33,105 nt of DNA, taken from contig JBMOJU010000013.1 in NCBI GenBank assembly GCA_049315625.1, positions 1 to 33,105 of the forward strand. The letters run 5' to 3'. Of this stretch, positions 7,919-15,603 are shown piece after piece; within the stretch, counting starts at the first letter, position 1, and each line of letters begins with the position of its first letter. Under the pieces are notes generated by a model. That model worked only from the letters and a program-made list of their open reading frames with translations. It was not told the DNA's origin and did not search any database. The DNA comes from Paracraurococcus sp049315625 (lineage in GTDB: Bacteria; Pseudomonadota; Alphaproteobacteria; Acetobacterales; Acetobacteraceae). The position numbers were made by a program, and so were the translations under genes.

Positions 7919-9031
7919 ATGACGATGCTGGACAGCCCCCGCCGGCGCCGCAGCCGGGGCGCCATCTTCATCCTGGCGGTTGCGCTGTTCCTCGGCGTGC
8001 CGCTGCAGGATGGCGCGGCGATCGAGGGCCGGGACTACGTGCGGGTCATCGGGGCGCCGGAGGTGCTGCCCTACCCCGCCGCCGTGGCGAACGTGCTCGC
8101 CCAGGGCGCCCGCCGCAAATTCCCGCAGATCGAGCAGGCGGCGGAGAACGGCGCGCTTGCCGAATTCTGCGGCAAGAAGCTGGATTCACCGGACGTGCTG
8201 ATCATCCCGGTGCGCGATGATCTGCCCAGCAACACGCAGTTCTGCACGACCCGGCTTGACCTGCTGGTGCTGCCCTTCGGCCGCCAGGTCGTCACCCTCT
8301 ACACCGCGGCGACCGCGACACCCTTCGCGCTGACCCGCGACCAGCTGTACCGGGCGATCGCTGCGCAGCTGCCGCGGCGCGACGCGACCGGCCTGTCGCC
8401 CGACATGTTCGGCCCCAATCCGAACATGCGCTGGCGGGACATCTCCCCCGACCTGCCGGATGAGCCGATCCGCCTGGTCGGCCCGCCGCAGCGTTCGGTC
8501 TTCTGGCTGATCGTCGAGGATCTGCTGATGCGTCCGGCCTGCCTGGAGCATCCCAAGGTGGCGGAGCTGTTCCAGCTGGACGAGGCGCTGGCCTTGCGGC
8601 CCTGCCTGTCCCGCCGCTCCGACGCGGCGATGGCCTATGTCGATGGCGCGGCTTACAACGCCAGCCCCCGGATCACCCCGCGCGGCAGCGAGATCGTGAT
8701 CAACGACCGGCGCGCGATGCTGCTCAGCCCCGAAGCGACGATGCTGGCGATCAACGACGTGGTGCCGGACGACGAAGCCCTGGGCTCCCGCCGGTACGTG
8801 CTCTCCCGCCAGATCACCGCGGTCGTCAGGGTGGACCGGATGGGCAGCGTGCCGAACCTGCGGGAATTCATCAGGGAAATCACTTCCCCCGCGGCGGCGG
8901 GGCCGCGCGGCTACCTCGCGGTTGCCGGCCTCGATCCACTGCCGCGACACGCCCTCAGCGAGAGCGCGCTGGCCGCAACCCTCACCCGGCCTGCGGCGCC
9001 ACCGCGGGATGACAAGCCGGCGCCCCGCTGA
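7919..9031 (+). CDS. PstS-like substrate-binding protein, type 2 periplasmic fold
   Basis: A 370-aa exported protein with a basic N-terminus and hydrophobic core (RGAIFILAVALFLGVPLQ), a Sec-type signal peptide. The mature start (YVRVIGAPEVLPYPAAVANV) matches the opening of PstS-like phosphate-binding proteins, and a mid-protein hinge-like strand (DLLVLPFGRQVVTLYT) fits the fold. Four cysteines (FCGKK, FCTTR, PACLE, RPCLS) could form two periplasmic disulfides. The frame is open upstream to 7778, but ATG 7919 begins just after the preceding stop and gives the signal peptide directly. The classic phosphate-binding TGS loop is not obvious, so the ligand may not be phosphate. It has no Pst permease partner here and is last in a three-gene operon. 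Confidence 0.75.
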   Translation: MTMLDSPRRRRSRGAIFILAVALFLGVPLQDGAAIEGRDYVRVIGAPEVLPYPAAVANVLAQGARRKFPQIEQAAENGALAEFCGKKLDSPDVLIIPVRDDLPSNTQFCTTRLDLLVLPFGRQVVTLYTAATATPFALTRDQLYRAIAAQLPRRDATGLSPDMFGPNPNMRWRDISPDLPDEPIRLVGPPQRSVFWLIVEDLLMRPACLEHPKVAELFQLDEALALRPCLSRRSDAAMAYVDGAAYNASPRITPRGSEIVINDRRAMLLSPEATMLAINDVVPDDEALGSRRYVLSRQITAVVRVDRMGSVPNLREFIREITSPAAAGPRGYLAVAGLDPLPRHALSESALAATLTRPAAPPRDDKPAPR

Positions 9032-9042
9032 GCGCGGGCCCA

Positions 9043-9057
9043 GCCGCCACCGGCGGC
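9043..9057. terminator. GC hairpin after the PstS-like gene
   Basis: GCCGCC (9043-9048) and GGCGGC (9052-9057) with a 3-nt loop, 12 nt after the stop of the PstS-like gene. No U-tract follows, so it may be a weak or factor-assisted terminator between convergent genes. Confidence 0.3.
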
Positions 9058-9064
9058 GGCCGTT

Positions 9065-9113
9065 AAGGCAGAGCGCCGCAAGGCGGAACCACCGGAAAGG
9101 GTGGATCTGCCTT
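9065..9113. other. Branched RNA-like fold between convergent genes
   Basis: An 8-bp outer stem (AAGGCAGA at 9065-9072 with TCTGCCTT at 9106-9113) encloses two hairpins. One is CGCC/GGCG with a GCAA tetraloop (9074-9085). The other is CCACC/GGTGG with a 6-nt loop (9089-9104). This would form a three-way junction. It lies beyond the ends of both the PstS-like gene and cysNC. It could be a processed 3' element, a small RNA or an intergenic repeat; I do not recognise a named family. Confidence 0.4.
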
Positions 9114-9125
9114 GCAAACAAGGGG

Positions 9126-9168
9126 CTGAGGCGACGTGCCGGACCGCGGATTCGGCAGCTCGCCTCAG
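9126..9168 (-). terminator. Long hairpin at the cysNC 3' end
   Basis: A 9-bp perfect stem (CTGAGGCGA at 9126-9134 with TCGCCTCAG at 9160-9168), extended by an inner 5-bp stem (9137-9141 with 9153-9157), spans the cysNC stop codon. No U-tract follows, so a mRNA 3'-end stabiliser is as likely as an intrinsic terminator. Confidence 0.35.
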
Positions 9169-11030
9169 TCGATGAAACCGTCCTGCCGAAGCCGCACGAG
9201 CACCGCCGCGACGGAAGCGGCCGCGTCCTGTTCGCCGGTGCGCAGGTGGAGGTCCGGCGCCTCCGGCGCCTCGTAGGGGCTGTCGATGCCGGTGAAGCTG
9301 GGGATCAGGCCCGCCATCGCCTTGGCATACAGCCCCTTGGGGTCGCGCGCCGCGCAGACATCCAGCGGCGCATCGACGAAGACCTCGAGGAACTCGCCCG
9401 GTTCGAGCATGTCGCGCACGAGTTGCCGCTCACCGCGGAACGGCGAGATGAAGGAGCAGAGCACGATCAGCCCGGCATCCACCATCAGCTTCGCCACCTC
9501 GCCGGCACGGCGGATGTTCTCCACCCGGTCCTCGGCGGTGAAGCCGAGGTCGCGGCAGAGGCCGTGGCGCAGGTTGTCGCCATCCAGGCTGTAGGTATGC
9601 CTCCCGGCCTCGTGCAGTTCCTGCTCGACGCGCTTGGCAATGGTCGACTTGCCCGACCCCGACAGGCCGGTGAACCAGATGACCGCCGGCCGCTGCCCGG
9701 CGAGCGTCGCCCGCGCCGGCTTGTCGACCAGGAAGGTCTCGCGCCGGATGTTGTCGTCGCGGCGCAGCGGATGGGCGATCAGCCCGGCGGCGGCGGTGCG
9801 GTGGCTCGTCTGGTCGACCAGGATGAAGCTGCCGGTCGCGCGGTTCTCGGCATAGGGGTCGAACGGGACCGGCTCGGTCGTCGCCAGGTGGCAGAGCCCG
9901 ATCTCGTTCATCGCCAGGCGCCGGGCCGGATGCTGCCCGCCGGTGACGACGTCCAGCCGATGGCGGATCGAGGTGATGGAGGCCGCGGTCCAGAAATGCC
10001 CGATCCGCAGCGCATAGCGGCGGCCGGGCAGCAGCGGTGCCTCATCCAGCGCGACCAGGCGGGCGGCGAATTGCGCGGCGACGGCCGGACGCTGGTCGGG
10101 CGCGACCAGCAGGTCGCCGCGGCCGACATCGATCGGGTCGTCCAGGCACAGCATGACCGCCTGGCCGGCCGTGGCCTCGGCCAGGTCGCCGCGCGGGGCG
10201 ACGATCCGTGCCACCCGGCTGGTCAGCCCGGACCCGGCCACCGCAACCGGATCGCCCGGCGCGACGCGCCCCGAGGCGACGGTGCCCGCCATCCCGCGGA
10301 ATTCCGAATCGGGCCGCATGATGCCCTGCACCTGGATGCGCAGCGGCAGGTCGGTCAGCGCCTCCGCCGACGCGGCGTCCTCCAGCGCGCCGAGCAGCGT
10401 CGGCCCGTCATGCCAGGACAACGCCGCCGCCGGCCGCGTGACGTTCTCGCCCTTCCGCGCCACCAGTGGCAGCGCGACGATGCGCCGCAGCCCGAGCGGC
10501 GCGGCGAAGGCGCGGAACTCGTCGGCGATGGCCGTGAAGGCGGCCTCGTCGTAGCCCACGGCATCCATCTTGTTGACCGCGAGCACCAGGTCGGGGATGC
10601 CGAACAGGGCGCAGATCAGCGCGTGGCGCCGGGTCTGGTCCTGCAGCCCCTGCCGCGCGTCGACCAGCAGCACCGCGAGCGATGCCGAGGCGGCGCCGGA
10701 GGCCATGTTGCGGGTGTATTGCAGGTGGCCCGGCGCGTCGGCGACGATGAAGCGCCGGCACGACGTGGAGAAGTAGCGCCAGGCGACGTCGACCGTGATT
10801 CCCTGTTCCCGCTCGGCCTCCAGGCCGTCGAGCAGGAGTGCGTAGTCGGGCTCCTCGCCCGTCGTCCCGTAGCGCTTGCTGTCGCGCACCAGCGCGGCCA
10901 GCTCGTCCTCCCGCACATTGCCGGTCTCGAAGAGCAGCCGGCCGATCAGCGTGGATTTGCCGCTGTCCACCGCGCCGCACGCCAGGAAGCGCAGCAGGTC
11001 GCGGGCACCGTCGGGCGCGCCGTCCGGCAT
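9165..11030 (-). CDS. cysNC: Bifunctional sulfate adenylyltransferase subunit 1 / adenylylsulfate kinase
   Basis: A 621-aa fusion that completes sulfate activation in the cytoplasm. The CysN half uses GTP to drive ATP + sulfate to APS with CysD. The CysC half phosphorylates APS to PAPS, the universal sulfate donor. The CysN GTPase motifs are GAVDSGKST (19-27), DAPGH and NKMD, followed by elongation-factor-like beta-barrel domains to about 430. The APS kinase begins at about 450 with P-loop GLSGSGKST (455-463), then DGDNLRHGL and FISPFR. The start overlaps the cysD stop by one base (TGATG). Both genes are divergent from a cluster containing a PAPS-type sulfotransferase, so the PAPS may serve that enzyme. 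A general assimilatory role is possible, but no PAPS reductase is nearby. Confidence 0.96.
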   Translation of the reverse strand: MPDGAPDGARDLLRFLACGAVDSGKSTLIGRLLFETGNVREDELAALVRDSKRYGTTGEEPDYALLLDGLEAEREQGITVDVAWRYFSTSCRRFIVADAPGHLQYTRNMASGAASASLAVLLVDARQGLQDQTRRHALICALFGIPDLVLAVNKMDAVGYDEAAFTAIADEFRAFAAPLGLRRIVALPLVARKGENVTRPAAALSWHDGPTLLGALEDAASAEALTDLPLRIQVQGIMRPDSEFRGMAGTVASGRVAPGDPVAVAGSGLTSRVARIVAPRGDLAEATAGQAVMLCLDDPIDVGRGDLLVAPDQRPAVAAQFAARLVALDEAPLLPGRRYALRIGHFWTAASITSIRHRLDVVTGGQHPARRLAMNEIGLCHLATTEPVPFDPYAENRATGSFILVDQTSHRTAAAGLIAHPLRRDDNIRRETFLVDKPARATLAGQRPAVIWFTGLSGSGKSTIAKRVEQELHEAGRHTYSLDGDNLRHGLCRDLGFTAEDRVENIRRAGEVAKLMVDAGLIVLCSFISPFRGERQLVRDMLEPGEFLEVFVDAPLDVCAARDPKGLYAKAMAGLIPSFTGIDSPYEAPEAPDLHLRTGEQDAAASVAAVLVRLRQDGFID

Positions 11031-11938
11031 CAGAAATACCCCTCGCGCTTGCGGAATTCCATCGACGCTTCGCCCTCGCCGTCGATCAGCCGCCCGGCCC
11101 GCTCGCTGGCCTGGCTCAGCCGCAACTCCTCGACGATGTCGGACACCGTGGCGGCGCGGCTTTCGATCGCCCCGGTCAGTGGCCAGCAGCCGAGCGTGCG
11201 GAAGCGGATGGTGCGGATCTCCGGCGTCTCGCCGGGCGCCAGCGGCATGCGGTCGTCGTCAAGCATCACAAGCGTGCCGCCACGGCGCAGCACCGGGCGC
11301 GGCGCGGCGAAATACAGCGGCACCAGCGGGATCTCTTCCGCCAGGATGTAGTCCCAGATGTCGCGCTCGGTCCAATCGGACACCGGGAAGACCCGGAGGG
11401 TCTCGCCCTCGCCGAGCCGGGTGTTCCACAGCGCCCAGAGCTCCGGCCGCTGGTCGCGCGGGTTCCAGCTGTGCCCCGGCCCGCGCAGGCTGAAGACGCG
11501 TTCCTTGGCGCGGCTCTTTTCCTCGTCGCGCCGGGCGCCGCCGATGATGGCATCGAACCCGTGGAGGTCGAGCGCCTGGCGGAGGGCCTCGGTCTTCATC
11601 ACCTGGGTATGCAGCGCCGCGCCGGAGGCCAGCGGCGAGATGCCGCGGCGGATGCCGTCCTGGTTCTGGTAGACCAGCAACTCGACCCCCGGCTGCCGCC
11701 CGAGCTCGGCGCGGTATTCCAGCATGGCGCGGAATTTCCAGCCGGTATCGACATGCATCAGCGGGTAGGGCAGCCGCCCGGGGAAGAAGGCCTTCCGCGC
11801 GAGGTGGAGGACGACCGCGGAATCCTTGCCGAGGCTGGTCAGCAGCACGGGACGGCGGGCGCTGAAGCCGACCTCCCGCAGGATGCCGATCGCTTCCGCT
11901 TCCAGCTTGGCGAGATGCGGGGAGAGGGCGCCGGTCAT
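11030..11938 (-). CDS. cysD: Sulfate adenylyltransferase subunit 2
   Basis: A 302-aa catalytic subunit that forms APS from ATP and sulfate, in complex with CysN. The PP-loop nucleotide site is SLGKDS at residues 35-40, followed by the well-conserved VVLHLARKAF and HVDTGWKF. The length equals that of the E. coli protein from this start (MTGALSPHLAKLEAEAIGIL). The frame stays open for another 570 bp upstream, but that extension is ordinary GC-rich open frame with no family similarity. The ribosome site is poor and lies next to a palindrome. It is the first gene of the cysD-cysNC pair. Confidence 0.95.
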   Translation of the reverse strand: MTGALSPHLAKLEAEAIGILREVGFSARRPVLLTSLGKDSAVVLHLARKAFFPGRLPYPLMHVDTGWKFRAMLEYRAELGRQPGVELLVYQNQDGIRRGISPLASGAALHTQVMKTEALRQALDLHGFDAIIGGARRDEEKSRAKERVFSLRGPGHSWNPRDQRPELWALWNTRLGEGETLRVFPVSDWTERDIWDYILAEEIPLVPLYFAAPRPVLRRGGTLVMLDDDRMPLAPGETPEIRTIRFRTLGCWPLTGAIESRAATVSDIVEELRLSQASERAGRLIDGEGEASMEFRKREGYF

Positions 11939-11944
11939 CGCCAA

Positions 11945-11963
11945 GTCGCCAGCTGGCGGCGAC
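11945..11963 (-). promoter_or_regulatory. Inverted repeat just upstream of the cysD start codon
   Basis: GTCGCC (11945-11950) and GGCGAC (11958-11963) flank a short loop, and GCCAGCTGGC (11948-11957) is a perfect 10-bp palindrome. The element ends 7 nt before the cysD ATG, where the ribosome site should be, so it could mask initiation or serve as an operator. Confidence 0.3.
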
Positions 11964-12488
11964 GTGGGGCGGGACCTGCCACGGCCGGTCCGGCCATGGT
12001 CCGCGCGCATCGAAGGACCATGTCGGACGAAACGGGTCGCCGGGATGGATCGGCGCACCGCTCCCGGGCGGACCGGGATTGACCCATTGAGATGTCCATC
12101 ATGCCTTCGCGCAAAAGATGATTTATGGCGGTCGCTCTCGCCTTCGGGGCGACCTAAAACCACATGGGCCTTGGCTGCACAAGACGAAGTTGGTGTCTTG
12201 TCCCTTGGACTCTTCCACCGATCCGGCGCATTGCGTGCGTGACGGACCCGCGGAAACGGCCCCGCCCGTGCCGCAGCCTGATATGACGCAGCTCGGTTGC
12301 AACTGCCGGATGCAGGCAGCGACCTCCGGTACAGGATTGCACGTGGCATGCACGGATGCCGCGATGCCTGTCCGCCGGTTCGCGCGGGCATGGCTGCCGG
12401 GCATCCCGCAATCCGGCATGCCGCCGCGGACCCCCTCCCGGGTCGCGTCCGCCAAGGCGCGGATGTATCAACCACAAGAGTAGCCATC
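11964..12488. other. Divergent intergenic region between cysD and the biosynthetic operon
   Basis: About 525 bp without a gene I can support. Open frames on both strands here are low-complexity or rich in Cys, Met and Arg, without ribosome sites. One compact hairpin is visible at about 12127-12151 (GGTCGC/GCGACC enclosing TCGCC-TTCGG-GGCGA). The promoters of both divergent operons should lie here; only the plus-strand one is recognisable. Confidence 0.5.
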
Positions 12489-12518
12489 TTGACTAAGGTG
12501 TTCGCTTTCAAGTAGATT
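12489..12518 (+). promoter_or_regulatory. Sigma70-like promoter for the biosynthetic operon
   Basis: TTGACT (12489-12494) and TAGATT (12513-12518) with an 18-bp spacer, in an AT-rich island directly before the AMP-ligase gene. Transcription would start near 12525, leaving about 55 nt before the preferred GTG start at 12580. Confidence 0.5.
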
Positions 12519-12579
12519 ATTCACGCCGCTTTTGTGTAAAACGAAAGCTATTGAACAGCCTTGCAAGGGTGCCGCAGCC

Positions 12580-14031
12580 GTGGAGAAGGGTTATTTCACG
12601 GGCGCGGAGATGGCGAGCCTGCCGCTCGACCAGGCCGTTCATCTCGGTCTCCAGCAGGGCCGCGCCGCGGGCAGCCGCATCTCCGACGGCCAGCACGAAA
12701 TCTCCTATGCCGAGCTTGAGACGCTGATCGCGGCGACGGCCGGGCGGCTTGCCACCCGCGGCGTCGGACCGCAGGACTGCCTCTCGGTGGAGACCGGCAA
12801 TTCGGTGGCCGGGATCATCCTGCTGCTCGCCCTGATGCGCAGCGGGACGAGCTTCGTCCTGGTGCCCCCCACCACCGGGACCGACATCAAGCCCCTGCCG
12901 CTGTTCTGCCGCTGGCAGATCCAGCTGGAACCCGGCGACCCGCGGGCGCTGCCCGATACCCTGGCGCCCGTGGCCAATCCCGAATGGAACGGCCTGGCGA
13001 TGCCGACGGGCCGCCTGATGCTGCGCACCTCCGGCAGCATGGGCACGTCGAAGATCGTCGTGCACCGCCACGCGGCCATGGTCGGCAATGCCTGGAACTG
13101 CGTGCGCAAATATCCCTTCCGCCCCGACAGCCGCTGTTCGATCCCGGTGCCGATCGCCCACATGTATGGCGGCGGCGCGGCGCTGCTGCCCGCGATCCTC
13201 GCCGGCGCCTCGGTCGACGTGATCGACAAGGCGAACGTGCTCAAGCTGCTCGATCAGGAACGGCGCTTCCGCCCGACGATCGCCTTCGTCACGCCGACGA
13301 TCTGCGACATGCTGATCAAGGTCTACAAGACGCCGCGCGACACCTTCGAGGCTGTCATCACCTCCGGCCAGCGGATCGGCGACGAGACCTTCGTCGCCTT
13401 CGACCGGGCGATCGGCGGCCGGCTGGTCAACCAGTACGGCAGCACCGAAATGGGCGCGACCGCGGCGTGCCGCCCGGACGATGAATTCGAGCTCCGCCGC
13501 CGCAGCATCGGCGAACCGATGGGCGACGTGGTGCTGGAGATCGGCGAAGGCGCCCCTGGTGAGCTGCTGGTGCGGCATCCCTTCGGCTATGAGGGCTATG
13601 TCGACGATGCCGGCACCTGGCTGCGCCGCCACCAGCCGGACGACCTGTTCTCCACCGGCGATCTCGCCGAGCGCGGCGCGGACGGCGCCATCCGGATCAT
13701 CGGCCGCACCGGCAGCAGCATCAACCGCGACGGCTACCTCATCGTCCTTGAAGATATCGAGCGGCTGATGGAAACCCTGCCCGGCGTCGCCCAGGCGGTC
13801 GTCACCGCGGTCGGCGGTGATTCGGCGCGCGGGCCACGCCTGGCGGCCTTCTGCATCGCGCGGGAGGGCAGCGCGCAGGATGCGGCCGCGATCCGCGCGC
13901 AGTGCTTCGACATCATGCCGCGCTACGCACTGCCCGACGAGGTCCACCTGGTGGACACGCTTCCCCTGCTTCCCAGCGGCAAGGTCGATCGCCGGGCACT
14001 CGCGGCACGCATCGCTCAATCGGAACCATAG
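12580..14031 (+). CDS. Free-standing acyl/aryl-AMP ligase (ANL superfamily adenylation enzyme)
   Basis: A 483-aa enzyme expected to activate a carboxylic acid with ATP and load it on the carrier protein encoded next. The P-loop is RTSGSMGTSK (about 149-158), the A5 motif is NQYGSTEMG (284-292), the A7 motif is STGDLAE, the hinge is GRTGSSINRDGYL, and the catalytic lysine is in LPSGKVDR (K468). It is a complete stand-alone adenylation enzyme with no fused carrier or condensation domain. The substrate is unknown; a fatty, aromatic or amino acid are all possible. I chose GTG 12580, with AAGGG 10 nt upstream. TTG 12532 lies almost at the predicted transcription start, and ATG 12610 has its GGAG too close. 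Confidence 0.9.
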   Translation: MEKGYFTGAEMASLPLDQAVHLGLQQGRAAGSRISDGQHEISYAELETLIAATAGRLATRGVGPQDCLSVETGNSVAGIILLLALMRSGTSFVLVPPTTGTDIKPLPLFCRWQIQLEPGDPRALPDTLAPVANPEWNGLAMPTGRLMLRTSGSMGTSKIVVHRHAAMVGNAWNCVRKYPFRPDSRCSIPVPIAHMYGGGAALLPAILAGASVDVIDKANVLKLLDQERRFRPTIAFVTPTICDMLIKVYKTPRDTFEAVITSGQRIGDETFVAFDRAIGGRLVNQYGSTEMGATAACRPDDEFELRRRSIGEPMGDVVLEIGEGAPGELLVRHPFGYEGYVDDAGTWLRRHQPDDLFSTGDLAERGADGAIRIIGRTGSSINRDGYLIVLEDIERLMETLPGVAQAVVTAVGGDSARGPRLAAFCIAREGSAQDAAAIRAQCFDIMPRYALPDEVHLVDTLPLLPSGKVDRRALAARIAQSEP

Positions 14032-14041
14032 GGAAAAAGCC

Positions 14042-14317
14042 ATGGTCGACCGCGTCATCGAACACCTGCGCTCGCTGATCGTCGAGAAGCTCGACGTCAA
14101 TCTTTCGGTCGACAAGATCGACCCGGACGTGTCGCTGCTGGATGACGGGCTGGGGCTGGATTCCCTGGCGATCGTCGAGCTGATCTCGCTCAGCGAAGCC
14201 TTCTTCGGCGTCGAGTTCGGCGAGACGGAGCTGAACATGGAAACCTTCGCCAGCCTGCGGGCGCTCGCCATCGTGGTCAAACGGCTGCATGGCGAAGTCG
14301 TGCAGGTCGAATCCTAG
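14042..14317 (+). CDS. Free-standing acyl/peptidyl carrier protein
   Basis: A 91-aa carrier protein with the phosphopantetheine-attachment motif GLDSLAIVEL (Ser41) and the usual four-helix pattern (LRSLIVEKL, then LSEAFFGVEF). After modification it would hold the acid activated by the upstream ligase and present it to the downstream thioester reductase or condensation protein. It starts 10 nt after the ligase stop, behind AGGGA. No phosphopantetheinyl transferase is encoded in the window. Confidence 0.95.
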   Translation: MVDRVIEHLRSLIVEKLDVNLSVDKIDPDVSLLDDGLGLDSLAIVELISLSEAFFGVEFGETELNMETFASLRALAIVVKRLHGEVVQVES

Positions 14318-14347
14318 GACGGTCGGTAGCGCGACCGGGCAGGCGGC

Positions 14348-15592
14348 ATGCAGGACTCCCGCTCCGCAGCGAAGGCCGATGCGGCGGCGCGCATCCTGGC
14401 CGACACGATGCTGCCGGATGACATCGGCTTCGAAGCGCCCATCAACCCGCACGCCCTGGCGCCGCGCGCGGTCTGCCTCACCGGCGCGACCGGCTTCCTC
14501 GGCGGATATCTCCTGCACGGGGTGATGACCCGCACCGAGGCGGATGCCTATTGCCTCATTCGCGGCGCCGACATGGAAGCGGCGAAGGCGCGGCTCGTCC
14601 AGCACCTGGTCGGCTACGGGCTCTGGGATCGCGCCTTCGCGTCGCGCATCCACGCGGTACCGGTGAGCAACCTCGGCGACCGGCAATTCGGCCTGAATCG
14701 CCGCGACTACCACGACCTCGCCGCGAAGGTGGATGTGATCTACCACTCCGCCGGCTCGCTCAACATGGCCTCGCAGTATGACCGGCTGCGGCGGACCAAC
14801 GTGCTGGGCACGCTGGAAGTGGTCCGGCTGGCGAGCACCGGAACGCTCAAGCCGCTGCATTTCCTCTCCAGCCTCGTCGTCTTCTTCTCCGATGCCCATA
14901 CCGGTGACACGCTGCTGCGCGAGGCCGACGCGCCGCGCTACGACGACAGCCTGAAGGGCGGCTACAGCAAGTCCAAATGGGTCGCCGACCGCCTGGTCGC
15001 CGCCGCCGGGGAGCGCGGCCTGCCGGTGACGATCCATCGTCCGGTGCGCGTCATGGGCTCGGCCGCGACCGGCGCGATGATCGACCTGTCGGACATCCTG
15101 CCGCTGCTGATCAAGGCCTGCGTGCTGCTGGGCCGGTATCCGGATTTCGACGTGCCGGTGACGATGGTGCCGGTCGATTGCGTCACCGACGCGATGGTGC
15201 ACCTGGCCGGCACCGCCGCCGCCTTCGGCCGCGCCTTCCACTATTTCCATCCGAACCCGATCCCATGGCGCGCGCTGATGGGGCTGATCCGCGACCTCGG
15301 CTATCCGATGCAGGAGATGCCGTTCGCCGACTGGCAGCGCACGCTCAAGACCGCCGCATCCGTCAGGGGCGACCGGCCCGAGTACCGGGAATACTTCGCC
15401 AACGCCTTCCTGGCGGTGATGGCGCCGCATTTCCTGCTCTACCCGCGCCCGCCACTCGATGCCGCTAACCTGGAGGCAGCGCACCGTGCATCCGGCACCT
15501 CCTACCCGCCGATCGATCGGACGCTGATCGGCACGTATTTCGATTACTGGCGCGCGATCGGCTTCGTCCCCGATCCGCCCGGCATGGCGTAG
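14348..15592 (+). CDS. Free-standing thioester reductase (NAD(P)-dependent, SDR fold)
   Basis: A 414-aa protein of the thioester reductase class (NAD_binding_4) that reduces a carrier-bound thioester to an aldehyde or alcohol. The Rossmann motif is GATGFLGGYLL (46-56), and the catalytic YxxxK is Y206-SKS-K210, with a preceding Ser in FLSSLVVFF. The family normally sits at the C-terminus of NRPS or carboxylic acid reductase proteins; here it is separate, with about 45 residues before the Rossmann fold. With the ligase and carrier just upstream it forms what looks like a split carboxylic acid reductase. It could instead release the NRPS product. Confidence 0.9.
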   Translation: MQDSRSAAKADAAARILADTMLPDDIGFEAPINPHALAPRAVCLTGATGFLGGYLLHGVMTRTEADAYCLIRGADMEAAKARLVQHLVGYGLWDRAFASRIHAVPVSNLGDRQFGLNRRDYHDLAAKVDVIYHSAGSLNMASQYDRLRRTNVLGTLEVVRLASTGTLKPLHFLSSLVVFFSDAHTGDTLLREADAPRYDDSLKGGYSKSKWVADRLVAAAGERGLPVTIHRPVRVMGSAATGAMIDLSDILPLLIKACVLLGRYPDFDVPVTMVPVDCVTDAMVHLAGTAAAFGRAFHYFHPNPIPWRALMGLIRDLGYPMQEMPFADWQRTLKTAASVRGDRPEYREYFANAFLAVMAPHFLLYPRPPLDAANLEAAHRASGTSYPPIDRTLIGTYFDYWRAIGFVPDPPGMA

Positions 15593-15603
15593 GCACCACG
15601 ACG

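Noticed and set aside
8922..11351. 809-codon plus-strand frame opposite cysNC
   Set aside because: Antisense of the well-supported cysNC and cysD genes; its translation has no recognisable motif.
12118..12483. 121-codon frame between cysD and the AMP ligase
   Set aside because: Cys/Met/Pro-rich composition unlike neighbouring genes, no ribosome site and no domain.
11939..12511. Extension of cysD to an upstream start giving 493 aa
   Set aside because: The added N-terminus has no CysD similarity and looks like open GC-rich intergenic DNA; from 11938 the protein has the family's exact usual length.
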